Origin: Planctomycetota bacterium
GTDB lineage: Bacteria > Planctomycetota > Planctomycetia > Pirellulales > Pirellulaceae
Length of the DNA: 46,637 bases
Direction of reading: 5' to 3'
Assembly: GCA_018970165.1 (NCBI GenBank)
Contig: JAGWWZ010000012.1
Coordinates: forward strand, 1 to 46,637
The notes beneath the pieces are model-generated. The model was given only the letters and a program-made list of their open reading frames with translations, had not been told where the DNA came from and did no database searches. Shown here in pieces: positions 1 through 7,909 of this stretch. How positions within the stretch are numbered: position 1 is the first letter of the stretch; every line of letters starts with the position of its first letter. The translations under genes and the position numbers were made by a program.

Positions 1-1
1 C

Positions 2-556
2 TATGGAACAGGGACGGCGAAGGGGTTTGACGAACTCCTGACCGAAGCCAATGAAATCGGCCAGTTCGAAATCAAGCGGCAACCCGAGGGTGTAGGGCCT
101 AGCGATCATCAGTCGTTCTTCATGAAGGGTATCCCTGTTTACCATTTCTTCTCAGGGTTTCATCCCGATTACCATCGCCCCAGCGACGACTTTGACAAGA
201 TAAACGTCAACGGTATCGCTCGCATTGCGGATATGGTCACGTTTATGACCGAAAAAATCGCCGTATCGCCGGAGCGACCATCTTTCTTGCGAAGTACCAC
301 CTCAAAAGTCCGCTTGGGAGTTCGCATTCGACAATCCGAGCCTGGATTGGTTGTTGATCGCGTCATGCCGGGAGGATGGGCTAAGAAAGCTGGCATTCTT
401 CCGGATGACCAGATCCTCAAGATCGGTGCACAACCTGTTGCTGCTCGGGAGGATATGGATGAGGAACTCTCCAAATTCAAGCCTGGAGACATGCTCGAAG
501 TGGAAGTGAAGCGGGGCGAAGAAAACATCGTTATTCGGGGAGAAATCGGGGGCTGA
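2..556 (+). CDS. M28 family zinc peptidase with C-terminal PDZ domain (5' truncated)
   Basis: The reading frame is open from the left edge, so the N-terminal part is missing. The visible part is the end of an M28 (aminopeptidase Y/S type) catalytic domain. It has a GPSDHQSFF segment, where SDH is the usual late metal-binding/active-site stretch, and HPDYHRPSDD, whose His is the last zinc ligand of this family. About 35 residues later a PDZ domain follows, with the carboxylate-binding-type LGVRI loop and the conserved GGWAKKAGILPDDQILKIG segment, and runs to the C-terminus. M28+PDZ proteins are usually exported peptidases; the signal peptide would lie outside the window. A 9-bp hairpin follows 24 bp after the stop codon. 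Confidence 0.85.
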   Translation, partial: YGTGTAKGFDELLTEANEIGQFEIKRQPEGVGPSDHQSFFMKGIPVYHFFSGFHPDYHRPSDDFDKINVNGIARIADMVTFMTEKIAVSPERPSFLRSTTSKVRLGVRIRQSEPGLVVDRVMPGGWAKKAGILPDDQILKIGAQPVAAREDMDEELSKFKPGDMLEVEVKRGEENIVIRGEIGG

Positions 557-580
557 TTGCTCCAGATCGCTATTTACTCG

Positions 581-611
581 GATCGCGGGTTTCGTCAGAA
601 TCCCCGCGATC
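581..611 (+). terminator. Perfect 9-bp hairpin after the M28 gene
   Basis: GATCGCGGG (581-589) and CCCGCGATC (603-611) are perfect inverted repeats around a 13-nt loop. The hairpin sits 24 bp after the M28 peptidase stop and 70 bp before the Skp-like start. No U-tract follows, so it is not a textbook intrinsic terminator. A transcript 3'-end or processing hairpin is the likeliest reading; an operator is possible. Confidence 0.45.
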
Positions 612-680
612 TTCGGATTCGTCGCCTGCACGATGCAGGTGAACCTACGAGCAGGTGACACAAGCAAGGAGTGCTCAAAC

Positions 681-1355
681 GTGCTGTTTCGACTTCGTAC
701 CGCGGTATTTGTTGTTTTTACCGTAGCCAGCAGTTCGCTGGCCTTTGCGCAGATTGGCTCGCAAGCCCCGCAACCTCAGCCCACTTCGACAGCCGTGGTC
801 GATCTTGATCATGTGCTCGATAGCCATCCGACCTTCATTGCGACGATGGAGGCACTTAAGGCGGAATATCAAAAGACGATGGAAGATTTCGAGGCCCGTC
901 GCAAGAAGCTTGCATCAGACGCATCGCAACTGAACGATGCGTTGGCACCCGATTCCCCTGAATTCAAGAAGAAGCAGGAGACGTTGGTCGGCGAAGACAG
1001 CAAACTGCGTCTCGAGGTGGTCAACAAGGAAAAAGAGTTCGGCGAGCGTCAAGCACGTCTCATCATGGATACTTACAACCAGGTGGTCACGGCTGTAGAT
1101 GTTGCTGCCAAGCACTACAAGTATGACATGGTGGTTCGCTATAGTCGCAAGCAAAACACGAAGATGGATCCGAAGAAGCCTAACACGGTTCAAATCGGCT
1201 TGGATCGCGAGGTAATCTTCTTCAATCCACAGCATGACCTGACCGACACGATTGTCGCGATGCTCAAGCGAGATATCCAGGCGGCTCCTGCGGCAACCGG
1301 TGCAGGCAAACCTGCTCAAACCGCGAATCCAGGAAACGGTCCCGTCCGTCGCTAG
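681..1355 (+). CDS. OmpH/Skp-family periplasmic chaperone-like protein
   Basis: Predicted periplasmic protein of 224 residues. I place the start at GTG 681 because AAGGAG lies about 10 nt upstream. The product then begins directly with a signal peptide (LFRLRTAVFVVFTVASSSLAFAQ); upstream in-frame codons would add an unlikely N-terminal stretch. The mature part starts with a beta segment (STAVVDLDHVL) typical of OmpH/Skp. It continues with long Lys/Glu-rich helices, about residues 55-150, that would form the tentacle-like coiled coil, and ends in a Pro/Ala/Gly-rich tail. Skp binds unfolded outer-membrane proteins. Its position just before lpxC and lpxA matches the envelope-biogenesis clusters of many Gram-negative bacteria. 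Confidence 0.8.
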   Translation: MLFRLRTAVFVVFTVASSSLAFAQIGSQAPQPQPTSTAVVDLDHVLDSHPTFIATMEALKAEYQKTMEDFEARRKKLASDASQLNDALAPDSPEFKKKQETLVGEDSKLRLEVVNKEKEFGERQARLIMDTYNQVVTAVDVAAKHYKYDMVVRYSRKQNTKMDPKKPNTVQIGLDREVIFFNPQHDLTDTIVAMLKRDIQAAPAATGAGKPAQTANPGNGPVRR

Positions 1356-1393
1356 GGAACGGTATCTCTTTTCTCCTTTCAGGGAAGTCCATA

Positions 1394-2302
1394 TTGGCCA
1401 TGCAGTCCGCGATTTACCAACAGACGATTCGCCACATCGCCCGCGTGAGCGGGCGTGGCTATTGGTCTGGCCAGCCGGTGACGTTGACATTTCGGCCAAC
1501 TTCAGTCGACACGGGAATCGTGTTTCGACGCATGGACCTACCCGGTCAGCCAACGGTATGCGGACTTGCATCCAACAGGATCGACATGCATTTGCGAACC
1601 AAGTTGGTCAGTGGTGCCGCCGAGGTTGAGATGGTTGAACATGTCATGGCAGCTCTTTACGGCATGCAAATCGATAACTGTCTGGTCGAATGCGATGCTT
1701 GCGAAATGCCTGGCCTGGATGGGAGTGCCGGAGCGATCGCGATCGCTTTACAACAGGCGGGATTGGAAACGCAAACCGCTCCAGCGAACATTTTGGTTCT
1801 CGGCGATACGATGCAAGTCGGTGATCAGCAGTCGAGTATCACGGCGCATCCAACCGATGAAATGAACCTAAAACTCGTTTATCACCTCGATTACGGACCC
1901 AATAGTCCGATCCCTTCGACGACATCGATGGCAGTTCTCTCCCGCGAAGAATTCCTGCATCACATCGCCCCCGCGCGTACATTTCTTTCGGAGCAGGATG
2001 CCAACGAACTCCAGCGACTCGGCATCGCTAGACACGTTACCTTCCGAGACCTGCTGGTGTTCGGACCGAACGGGCCGATCGACAATGCATTGCACTTTCC
2101 GGATGAGTGCTCCAGACACAAATTGCTTGACTTGCTCGGCGATTTGGCACTGTGCGGAGCAAGGATTTTTGGAACGATCACCGCGTACAAGAGTGGTCAC
2201 AACCTGAACGGACGCATGGCACTGCAAATGCTGCAACAGCAGACGCAATTGCGAAAGCCGACGCCACTAAAACTGCAAGCGACTGCGTCGTACGCAGCAT
2301 GA
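1394..2302 (+). CDS. lpxC: UDP-3-O-acyl-N-acetylglucosamine deacetylase LpxC
   Basis: Zinc-dependent deacetylase for the committed step of lipid A synthesis. Both family domains are visible. The first carries EHVMAALYG (Glu82 as general base, His83 as zinc ligand) and the MPGLDGSA loop. The second carries RHKLLDLLGD (zinc ligands His242 and Asp246) and TAYKSGHNLNG (His269). The length of 302 residues is normal. The start is uncertain by two codons: TTG at 1394 has AGGGAA 7 nt upstream, while ATG at 1400 is slightly far from it. The gene lies 38 bp after the Skp-like gene and 48 bp before lpxA, so the three are probably co-transcribed. Confidence 0.95.
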   Translation: MAMQSAIYQQTIRHIARVSGRGYWSGQPVTLTFRPTSVDTGIVFRRMDLPGQPTVCGLASNRIDMHLRTKLVSGAAEVEMVEHVMAALYGMQIDNCLVECDACEMPGLDGSAGAIAIALQQAGLETQTAPANILVLGDTMQVGDQQSSITAHPTDEMNLKLVYHLDYGPNSPIPSTTSMAVLSREEFLHHIAPARTFLSEQDANELQRLGIARHVTFRDLLVFGPNGPIDNALHFPDECSRHKLLDLLGDLALCGARIFGTITAYKSGHNLNGRMALQMLQQQTQLRKPTPLKLQATASYAA

Positions 2303-2350
2303 AACTACACCAATAACACCACGATACCTGAAGGAAAGTGGATTCGAGAA

Positions 2351-3160
2351 ATGCCAACCATCATCGCTCATACCGCCGTGGTCGATCCCCGAGCCGAACT
2401 CGACGAAGATGTTCGGATCGGTCATCATTGCGTGATTGGACCCTACGTGCGAGTCGGGCGAGGCACCCGATTGGAGAATGGAGTGACTCTCACCGGGCAC
2501 ACCACGATCGGTCGCGATAATCGATTCTTTCCCGGTTGCGTGATCGGGGGTGATCCTCAGGACCTGTCTTATCAGGGATCACCTACCCAAGTTACGATTG
2601 GGGACAGCAACGTCTTTCGAGAATGCGTGACGGTGAACCGAGGCACGGAGAAGGATCAGGGTGTTACCAGCGTAGGTAGCCAATGCTACTTTATGGCCAA
2701 CTCCCACGTCGCTCACGATTGCATTATCGAAGACCGAGTTATCACTGCAAACAACGTCATGCTCGGCGGCCATGTGCGTGTAGAACATGATGCAACCTTG
2801 AGTGGCGGCGTTGCGGTTCACCATTTCGCTTCCATCGGATGCTATAGTTTCGTGAGCGGCTTGTCGCGCGTTCTGCAGGATGTTCCCCCATATATGCTGG
2901 CTGAAGGTTTCCCGGCACGTCCCCGATGCGTGAATGTCGTCGCGCTCAAGCGAAAGAACTTCACCACCGCCGCGATCCGTGCTATCAGCGAAGCCCATAA
3001 ATTGCTTTACCGTTCCAAGGTGGGTGTCAAACACGCCAAAGAGATTCTTGAAGCAGAGGGAAACTTGATCCGCGAATTAGAAGTACTCTTCGCATTTATC
3101 GAAAACTCGCAAGACGGACGACACGGCCGAGGACGGGATCGACGCTCCGCTGCCGCGTAA
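2351..3160 (+). CDS. lpxA: Acyl-ACP--UDP-N-acetylglucosamine O-acyltransferase LpxA
   Basis: First acyltransferase of lipid A synthesis. Residues 1-190 show the hexapeptide repeats of a left-handed beta helix. MANSHVAHDC contains the catalytic His (His122, matching His125 of E. coli LpxA), and QDVPPYMLAEG marks the end of the helix domain. A helical C-terminal domain follows. The protein has 269 residues, close to the family norm, with a basic tail. AGGAAAG lies upstream of the ATG. lpxD, fabZ and lpxB are not in the window. The next gene encodes an oxidoreductase, which bears on whether the sugar substrate is UDP-GlcNAc or its 3-amino analogue (see findings). Confidence 0.95.
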   Translation: MPTIIAHTAVVDPRAELDEDVRIGHHCVIGPYVRVGRGTRLENGVTLTGHTTIGRDNRFFPGCVIGGDPQDLSYQGSPTQVTIGDSNVFRECVTVNRGTEKDQGVTSVGSQCYFMANSHVAHDCIIEDRVITANNVMLGGHVRVEHDATLSGGVAVHHFASIGCYSFVSGLSRVLQDVPPYMLAEGFPARPRCVNVVALKRKNFTTAAIRAISEAHKLLYRSKVGVKHAKEILEAEGNLIRELEVLFAFIENSQDGRHGRGRDRRSAAA

Positions 3161-3179
3161 AGTCCTTTTAAGCCTCAAC

Positions 3180-4289
3180 ATGACGCATCAATCAACCGCC
3201 ACGTCTCACAAATCCGAAATAACCGAGCCCAAGCTTCGCATGGCGGTTATCGGAGGCGGACACCTCGGGCGCATTCACGCCAGACTCCTGGCCAATCGGG
3301 GAGATATTGAGTTTGTCACCGTCTGCGACCCCTCGCCGGAATCAAGAGGGGAAGTAGAGTCCAAGTTAGGACTGCCGACCTCCGCAGAGTACGAGAATCT
3401 TCCCGGCAATGTAGATGCAGTCGTTATTGCGACCCCTACCATTCTTCATCATCGAATTGGACGTTGGGCCCTTGAGCACGGAATCCATGCACTCATCGAG
3501 AAGCCGATCGCTTGCACAGTTCGCGAAGCGGATGATCTAATTGCTACGGCTGATCGCCATAATCGCTGCTTGCAAATTGGACACATCGAACGCTTCAATC
3601 CGGTCTGGGCTTGTGCTCGCGAGTCCATACCTCTCGATTCGATTCAGCACATCGATGCCCGTCGCGAAGGTATTTACACTGGCCGCAGCACAGACATCGG
3701 TATCGTGCTCGACCTGATGATTCACGATATCGATTTGATACTCAGCTTAGTCACTGAACCGGTAATCTCGATCCGGGCTTCGGGGCGATCGGTTCTTGGA
3801 GAACATGAGGATTTCGCCATCGCAGATCTAGTATTCCGAAACGGCGTTACTGCGCATTTGAGAGCTTCGCGGATCTCCCCGGCACCCGTCCGCTCGATGG
3901 AAATCCACGGCTTGGGCTCCTGGGTCTCAATCGATTTTTCAAACTCGAAATGCAACCTCACTCAACCCTCGCCAGCCGTAGCATCGGGAGAATTGCTAGC
4001 AGACACGCTGCCAATCGCCGAACGCTTGAAAGTCAAAGACGAAATGTTCACGCGTTGGTTACAGCAAATCGAGTTGCCTGCATCACCCGCCAACGCGATG
4101 GTCGATGAACAGACCGATTTCATCCAATCCATTCAAAACCGTCGCTCGCCGATTGTTTCCGGACGAGACGGCGCACGAGCGCTTCGCGTCGCGTGTGAGA
4201 TCACCAATCAGATCGCGTCCCAGTCTCAGCAGATATCTGGCATCATTCCCGCTTCACGACTCGCTGCCGCTCGTCGACGCGCTGGTTGA
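3180..4289 (+). CDS. Gfo/Idh/MocA family NAD(P)-dependent oxidoreductase next to lpxA
   Basis: 369 residues. The N-terminal Rossmann fold shows GGGHLG (residues 25-30). EKPIACTVREADDL (EKP at 107-109) is the family's cofactor/substrate motif, and DLMIHDIDLIL carries the conserved catalytic-region His. The C-terminal half is the alpha/beta substrate-binding domain. These enzymes oxidise or reduce sugar or inositol ring carbons; the substrate cannot be read from the sequence. The gene starts 19 bp after lpxA, so a role on a UDP-sugar of the lipid A pathway is a reasonable inference. GnnA, which makes the 3-keto precursor of UDP-GlcNAc3N, belongs to this superfamily. Met21 is a possible alternative start. 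Confidence 0.88.
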   Translation: MTHQSTATSHKSEITEPKLRMAVIGGGHLGRIHARLLANRGDIEFVTVCDPSPESRGEVESKLGLPTSAEYENLPGNVDAVVIATPTILHHRIGRWALEHGIHALIEKPIACTVREADDLIATADRHNRCLQIGHIERFNPVWACARESIPLDSIQHIDARREGIYTGRSTDIGIVLDLMIHDIDLILSLVTEPVISIRASGRSVLGEHEDFAIADLVFRNGVTAHLRASRISPAPVRSMEIHGLGSWVSIDFSNSKCNLTQPSPAVASGELLADTLPIAERLKVKDEMFTRWLQQIELPASPANAMVDEQTDFIQSIQNRRSPIVSGRDGARALRVACEITNQIASQSQQISGIIPASRLAAARRRAG

Positions 4290-4492
4290 GAGCGGTGTCG
4301 ATTAAGCACATCTGCGGTAAGCCTCATTCGCATATGATATCAAGCCGATGCCTTCGCTACTCGGCACGGAAATGCTGCTGTAAACACTTACCCCCTTATC
4401 GCAACAGCGCTGATAGCGTTAGGGTATACCTTGGTTAGTTTCGCGGGATTGATCTTGTTCTCTGAGTGTAGCTCTTGCTATGCCGATCAGGC

Positions 4493-5569
4493 ATGAGAGT
4501 CGGAGTTGCTTTTCAATGTATGCAGTCTCAGCCGAGTTACCGGGATCGGCCACACGGGTGCACCCGCGTTTTTTGGTCCGTTGCAGTGACTGCATTTCTC
4601 TGCCTCACTTCCTTTGGCTGCAATCGAGGATTCCCTACCCTGAAAACCAGTCCCACTGGCCTACTTACTTTCTCCCCCACTGCATCCCCTGCCTCAGCCT
4701 CGCAAGGTCTTGGCAATCCCTCGACCCCATCGGGGATTGCGTCGCCGGTGAACGGGACGTCTCAATCACCAAACCCACCTGCAGTCGCAATGACCGGTGT
4801 GGCAGGGACTACCCCCACATTACCAGGTGGGCTCGGGCTCGCTGCGAGTTCCGACTTTGAACGACAACTTCGTTCCCTCGATTCCGCGAACCAGCAACTA
4901 AACGCTCAACTAGCGCAAGCCCAACAGCAGATCAAGTTCTACAAAGATCGGTCCGACCTAATGCAGCGCCAACTTGCTGACGTCTCGGGACAATTGCAGT
5001 CTCGCTTAGCTTCGAATCCACTTCCCTACTCTCCATCCCCCAACGCAGCCAAGCCCCCCGACATCTCAACCGCCAAGGAATTCGGGAGCACTAGCGCTCG
5101 TCGTAGCGGCGCTCGATTCACTGCGAACGTTAGTCGCGGGTTGGAAGCCGATCCACTGCGAGATCTTGGATATGAAGTCGAAGTCGCAAGCGATGGATTG
5201 CGGTTGCGCGTACCCTCCGATCAATTGTTCCAACCCAATTCTGCCCAGTTGACACCTAGCGGCACTTCTTTGCTCGACCGCATCGCAGAGATTCTCAAAA
5301 CCGATTACAGCGATCGGCGAATGGCTATCGAAGGTTATACCGACAACGCTCCATTGCACGGCGGCTTGTATGCAACGAGTCATCAGCTGACCTCCGCACA
5401 AACCGATACGATCCTCGAACAGTGGACCCGAAGGAACCAACTGCCTCCATCGCAATTCGTCACTCTCGCACATGGCTCCAACTATCCGATTTCGGATAAT
5501 CAAAGTCCTGCAGGAAGGGCATCGAATCGACGCATCGAAATCCTGATTCGCAACGAAGCTTCCCCATGA
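4493..5569 (+). CDS. OmpA-family peptidoglycan-binding envelope protein with coiled coil
   Basis: About 358 residues. A hydrophobic export segment (VFWSVAVTAFLCLTSFGC) ends at a Cys that could be lipidated, though Ser at -3 makes the lipobox weak. A Ser/Pro/Thr-rich linker follows, then a coiled coil (about 120-175, Gln/Leu-rich), and finally an OmpA/MotB domain. The OmpA domain shows FQPNSAQLTPSG, IEGYTDN and SPAGRASNRRIEI, the usual peptidoglycan-contact segments. The start is uncertain: ATG 4493, ATG 4520 and TTG 4475 are in frame and none has a convincing SD. The stop overlaps the next start (ATGA), so it is translationally coupled to the sugar kinase. Likely role: tethering outer membrane to the cell wall. 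Confidence 0.82.
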   Translation: MRVGVAFQCMQSQPSYRDRPHGCTRVFWSVAVTAFLCLTSFGCNRGFPTLKTSPTGLLTFSPTASPASASQGLGNPSTPSGIASPVNGTSQSPNPPAVAMTGVAGTTPTLPGGLGLAASSDFERQLRSLDSANQQLNAQLAQAQQQIKFYKDRSDLMQRQLADVSGQLQSRLASNPLPYSPSPNAAKPPDISTAKEFGSTSARRSGARFTANVSRGLEADPLRDLGYEVEVASDGLRLRVPSDQLFQPNSAQLTPSGTSLLDRIAEILKTDYSDRRMAIEGYTDNAPLHGGLYATSHQLTSAQTDTILEQWTRRNQLPPSQFVTLAHGSNYPISDNQSPAGRASNRRIEILIRNEASP

Positions 5570-6558
5570 CACCTCCGTCCCACTCACATGTGAACTACGA
5601 TGTCGTCTCTCTCGGCGAGACGATGATTCGTTACTCGCCACCAGGATTCGAGCGACTGGAACAAGCACGCAATCTCGAAGTACATATCGGGGGAAGTGAA
5701 TCCAACACGCTTGCGGGTCTGTCCCGCTTGGGAATGGATACCTGTTGGGTATCCCGACTCACTGACAACGCCATGGGAAGAGCTATCGCCAGCGCGATCG
5801 CAGCCCACGGCGTCGACACTCAATGGATTCGTTGGACCGATCATGATCGGGTTGGTGTTTACTACTATGAGCAGGGAACCGACTCACGTCCCAGCGAGGT
5901 GATCTACGACCGAGCTCACTCTGCTTTTTCTCGCATGAGGTTCGATGACCTCTCCAACTCACCCTTGGAACGGACAAGGTTGTTTCATGTGACCGGAATC
6001 TCGCTCGCGCTGAGCGACTCGGTTCGTCATACACTCGCCGAGGCTCGCAACATCGCGGTCAGAGCGGGATCAAAGGTCAGTTTCGATTTCAATTATCGCG
6101 CCAAGTTATGGAGCATGACGGATGCACGAGCCACTTGCTCCGAGTGGATCGAACAGTCGGATTTGGTTTTCATCGCCCATCGAGACGCTTCGGATTGGCT
6201 CGGCATTACGGAGCCCATCAGTGAGGAATCGGTATTCGCTCGGCTCCTTGCTCGTCGTGCAAAAGGAACGACGGTGATGACACTAGGGGCTGGCGGCGCC
6301 ATGGCAAGCGATGGACGGCGAACGGCTCGCCAGGGCACATCACCGGTCGATGGTGTTGGGCGTTTGGGTGCTGGCGATGCGTTTTCCTCTGGATTCCTAT
6401 TCGGCTGGCTTCAAAACTGGGAAATCGAACGATCGCTGCAATGGGCCAACGCCGCCGCTCGTCACAAGTTTTCAACCCCGGGCGATCTGCCGTGGTTTAC
6501 CGCCAACGAATTAGATCGCTCGCTGGACCAGGAATCTGGAAATCGCCTGATTCGGTGA
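5566..6558 (+). CDS. PfkB-family sugar kinase (2-keto-3-deoxygluconate kinase-like)
   Basis: 330 residues of the ribokinase/PfkB fold. The first signature region is HIGGSESNTLAGLSRLG (residues 40-56). The second is GRLGAGDAFSSGFLFG, with catalytic-base Asp271 in GAGD. The N-terminal VVSLGETMIRYSP and the YYYEQG segment resemble 2-keto-3-deoxygluconate kinases, but substrate specificity in this family is hard to call. The ATG overlaps the stop of the OmpA-like gene by 4 bp, so expression is coupled although the functions look unrelated. A 6-bp hairpin lies just after the stop. Confidence 0.85.
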   Translation: MTPPSHSHVNYDVVSLGETMIRYSPPGFERLEQARNLEVHIGGSESNTLAGLSRLGMDTCWVSRLTDNAMGRAIASAIAAHGVDTQWIRWTDHDRVGVYYYEQGTDSRPSEVIYDRAHSAFSRMRFDDLSNSPLERTRLFHVTGISLALSDSVRHTLAEARNIAVRAGSKVSFDFNYRAKLWSMTDARATCSEWIEQSDLVFIAHRDASDWLGITEPISEESVFARLLARRAKGTTVMTLGAGGAMASDGRRTARQGTSPVDGVGRLGAGDAFSSGFLFGWLQNWEIERSLQWANAAARHKFSTPGDLPWFTANELDRSLDQESGNRLIR

Positions 6559-6565
6559 AATCCGT

Positions 6566-6582
6566 AGCGAAGGCAATTCGCT
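6566..6582 (+). terminator. Short hairpin after the sugar kinase gene
   Basis: AGCGAA (6566-6571) and TTCGCT (6577-6582) form a perfect 6-bp stem around GGCAA, starting 8 nt after the kinase stop codon. No U-tract follows. The position suits a transcript end, but a stem this short can occur by chance. Confidence 0.3.
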
Positions 6583-6606
6583 GGCAAGGTTCACTCGCCG
6601 ATTCAT

Positions 6607-6662
6607 GCAAGTCTCGATACCCCGCAAGTCTCGATACTCCGGGCAGAAAGTTGCGGTATGAT
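6607..6662 (+). promoter_or_regulatory. Possible thiolase promoter with paired 14-bp direct repeats
   Basis: GCAAGTCTCGATAC occurs at 6607-6620 and exactly again at 6624-6637, a 17-bp period. A near-consensus -10 box, TATGAT, lies at 6657-6662. With a 17-bp spacer the -35 position (6634-6639, not consensus) overlaps the second repeat. Poor -35 plus overlapping direct repeats is the layout of a regulator-controlled promoter. It would drive the thiolase and hydroxylase genes that follow. Confidence 0.4.
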
Positions 6663-6721
6663 TACGGCCTGGTTTGTTGTAGATCCTCTCACCTCAACGA
6701 ATACGTAGCAAGAATAAATCG

Positions 6722-7897
6722 ATGAGTGCCAATGTCTATCTTGTGGCGGGAACCCGAACCCCTATCGGCCGATTCCTTGGTGATCTAGCTTCTTGGAGCG
6801 CGCCGGAACTGGCCGGATTCTGCATCAAAGAAGCGGTTCATCGGGCTGGAATTGATCCCTCCGATATCGACGAAATAATTCTAGGAAATGTCTTGGGTGC
6901 TGGACTTGGACAAGCTCCCGCGAAACAGGCTGCCATCCATGCTGGACTGGGATCCGGAATCGGATGCGCAACGGTCAACAAGGTGTGCGGGTCGGGTCTC
7001 TACGCCGTGATGCTGGCTTCCAAATCGATCCGAGCCGGTGATGCAGGCATCGCCATCGCAGGTGGAATGGAGAGCATGAGCAACGCACCGCATCTGCTTC
7101 GTGGTGCTCGATCCGGTTGGAAATACGGATCCCAGCCCATGCTCGATCACATCGAGTGGGATGGTCTTCGTTGTCCTCACGGCTCGGCCCTGATGGGGGT
7201 GTATGCGGAACGAGTCGCTTCGTTGCACCAGGTAAGCCGCAACGATCAAGATGCCTGGTCTCTTCACAGCCATCAACGCGCCATCGCAGCGGTTCAGCAA
7301 GGGAAGTTCCGTGCGGAAATCGTCCCAATTACGGATGCAAAAGGGAACGTTTTCCGCGATGACTCTGGGCCCCGAGCCGACGCTGCTCTCGAGAAACTAT
7401 CGCGGCTCAAGCCCGCTTTTGTGGATAGCGGCACCGTCACAGCCGGAAACGCGTCAACGCTCAGCGACGGCGCTGCATGCGTCATCCTCGCGAGCGAATC
7501 GCAACGCGAACAACTTCGGAGCAGTCACTTGTTCAGGATTGTCGGAGCTAGCGTTCATGCTCAGGCCCCCGAGGATCTCTTCTCCGCTCCGGTGGGTGCC
7601 GTACGAAAACTACTCGCAAATCAGAAAAAGACCGTGCAAGAAATCGATCTCTTCGAAATCAATGAGGCGTTTGCGTCACAAACGGTACATTGCTATCGCG
7701 ATCTCAAGATCGATTCAGAGCGTGTGAATGTACATGGTGGAGCTATCGCCATCGGACACCCGATCGGATGCAGCGGTGCTCGCGTGTTGGTGACACTCAT
7801 GCATGCTCTGGTCGATCGGCAAGGGGAATTCGGCGTTGCCAGTTTGTGCCTGGGTGGTGGCGAAGCGGTAGCGATGATGATTCAACGAGTGCAATGA
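6722..7897 (+). CDS. Acetyl-CoA C-acetyltransferase (thiolase)
   Basis: 391 residues, the typical length of biosynthetic/degradative thiolases. All three catalytic residues are visible: the acyl-accepting Cys89 in NKVCGSGLYAV, His346 in IAIGHPIGCSGAR, and Cys376 in SLCLGGGEAV. The conserved NEAFA is also present. The enzyme would interconvert two acetyl-CoA and acetoacetyl-CoA. Only 12 bp separate it from the downstream aromatic amino acid hydroxylase, so they form an operon. Phenylalanine breakdown through homogentisate yields acetoacetate, whose CoA ester is a thiolase substrate; this is a plausible reason for the pairing. The other enzymes of that route are not in the window. Confidence 0.93.
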   Translation: MSANVYLVAGTRTPIGRFLGDLASWSAPELAGFCIKEAVHRAGIDPSDIDEIILGNVLGAGLGQAPAKQAAIHAGLGSGIGCATVNKVCGSGLYAVMLASKSIRAGDAGIAIAGGMESMSNAPHLLRGARSGWKYGSQPMLDHIEWDGLRCPHGSALMGVYAERVASLHQVSRNDQDAWSLHSHQRAIAAVQQGKFRAEIVPITDAKGNVFRDDSGPRADAALEKLSRLKPAFVDSGTVTAGNASTLSDGAACVILASESQREQLRSSHLFRIVGASVHAQAPEDLFSAPVGAVRKLLANQKKTVQEIDLFEINEAFASQTVHCYRDLKIDSERVNVHGGAIAIGHPIGCSGARVLVTLMHALVDRQGEFGVASLCLGGGEAVAMMIQRVQ

Positions 7898-7909
7898 GGT
7901 CGCGACGTC

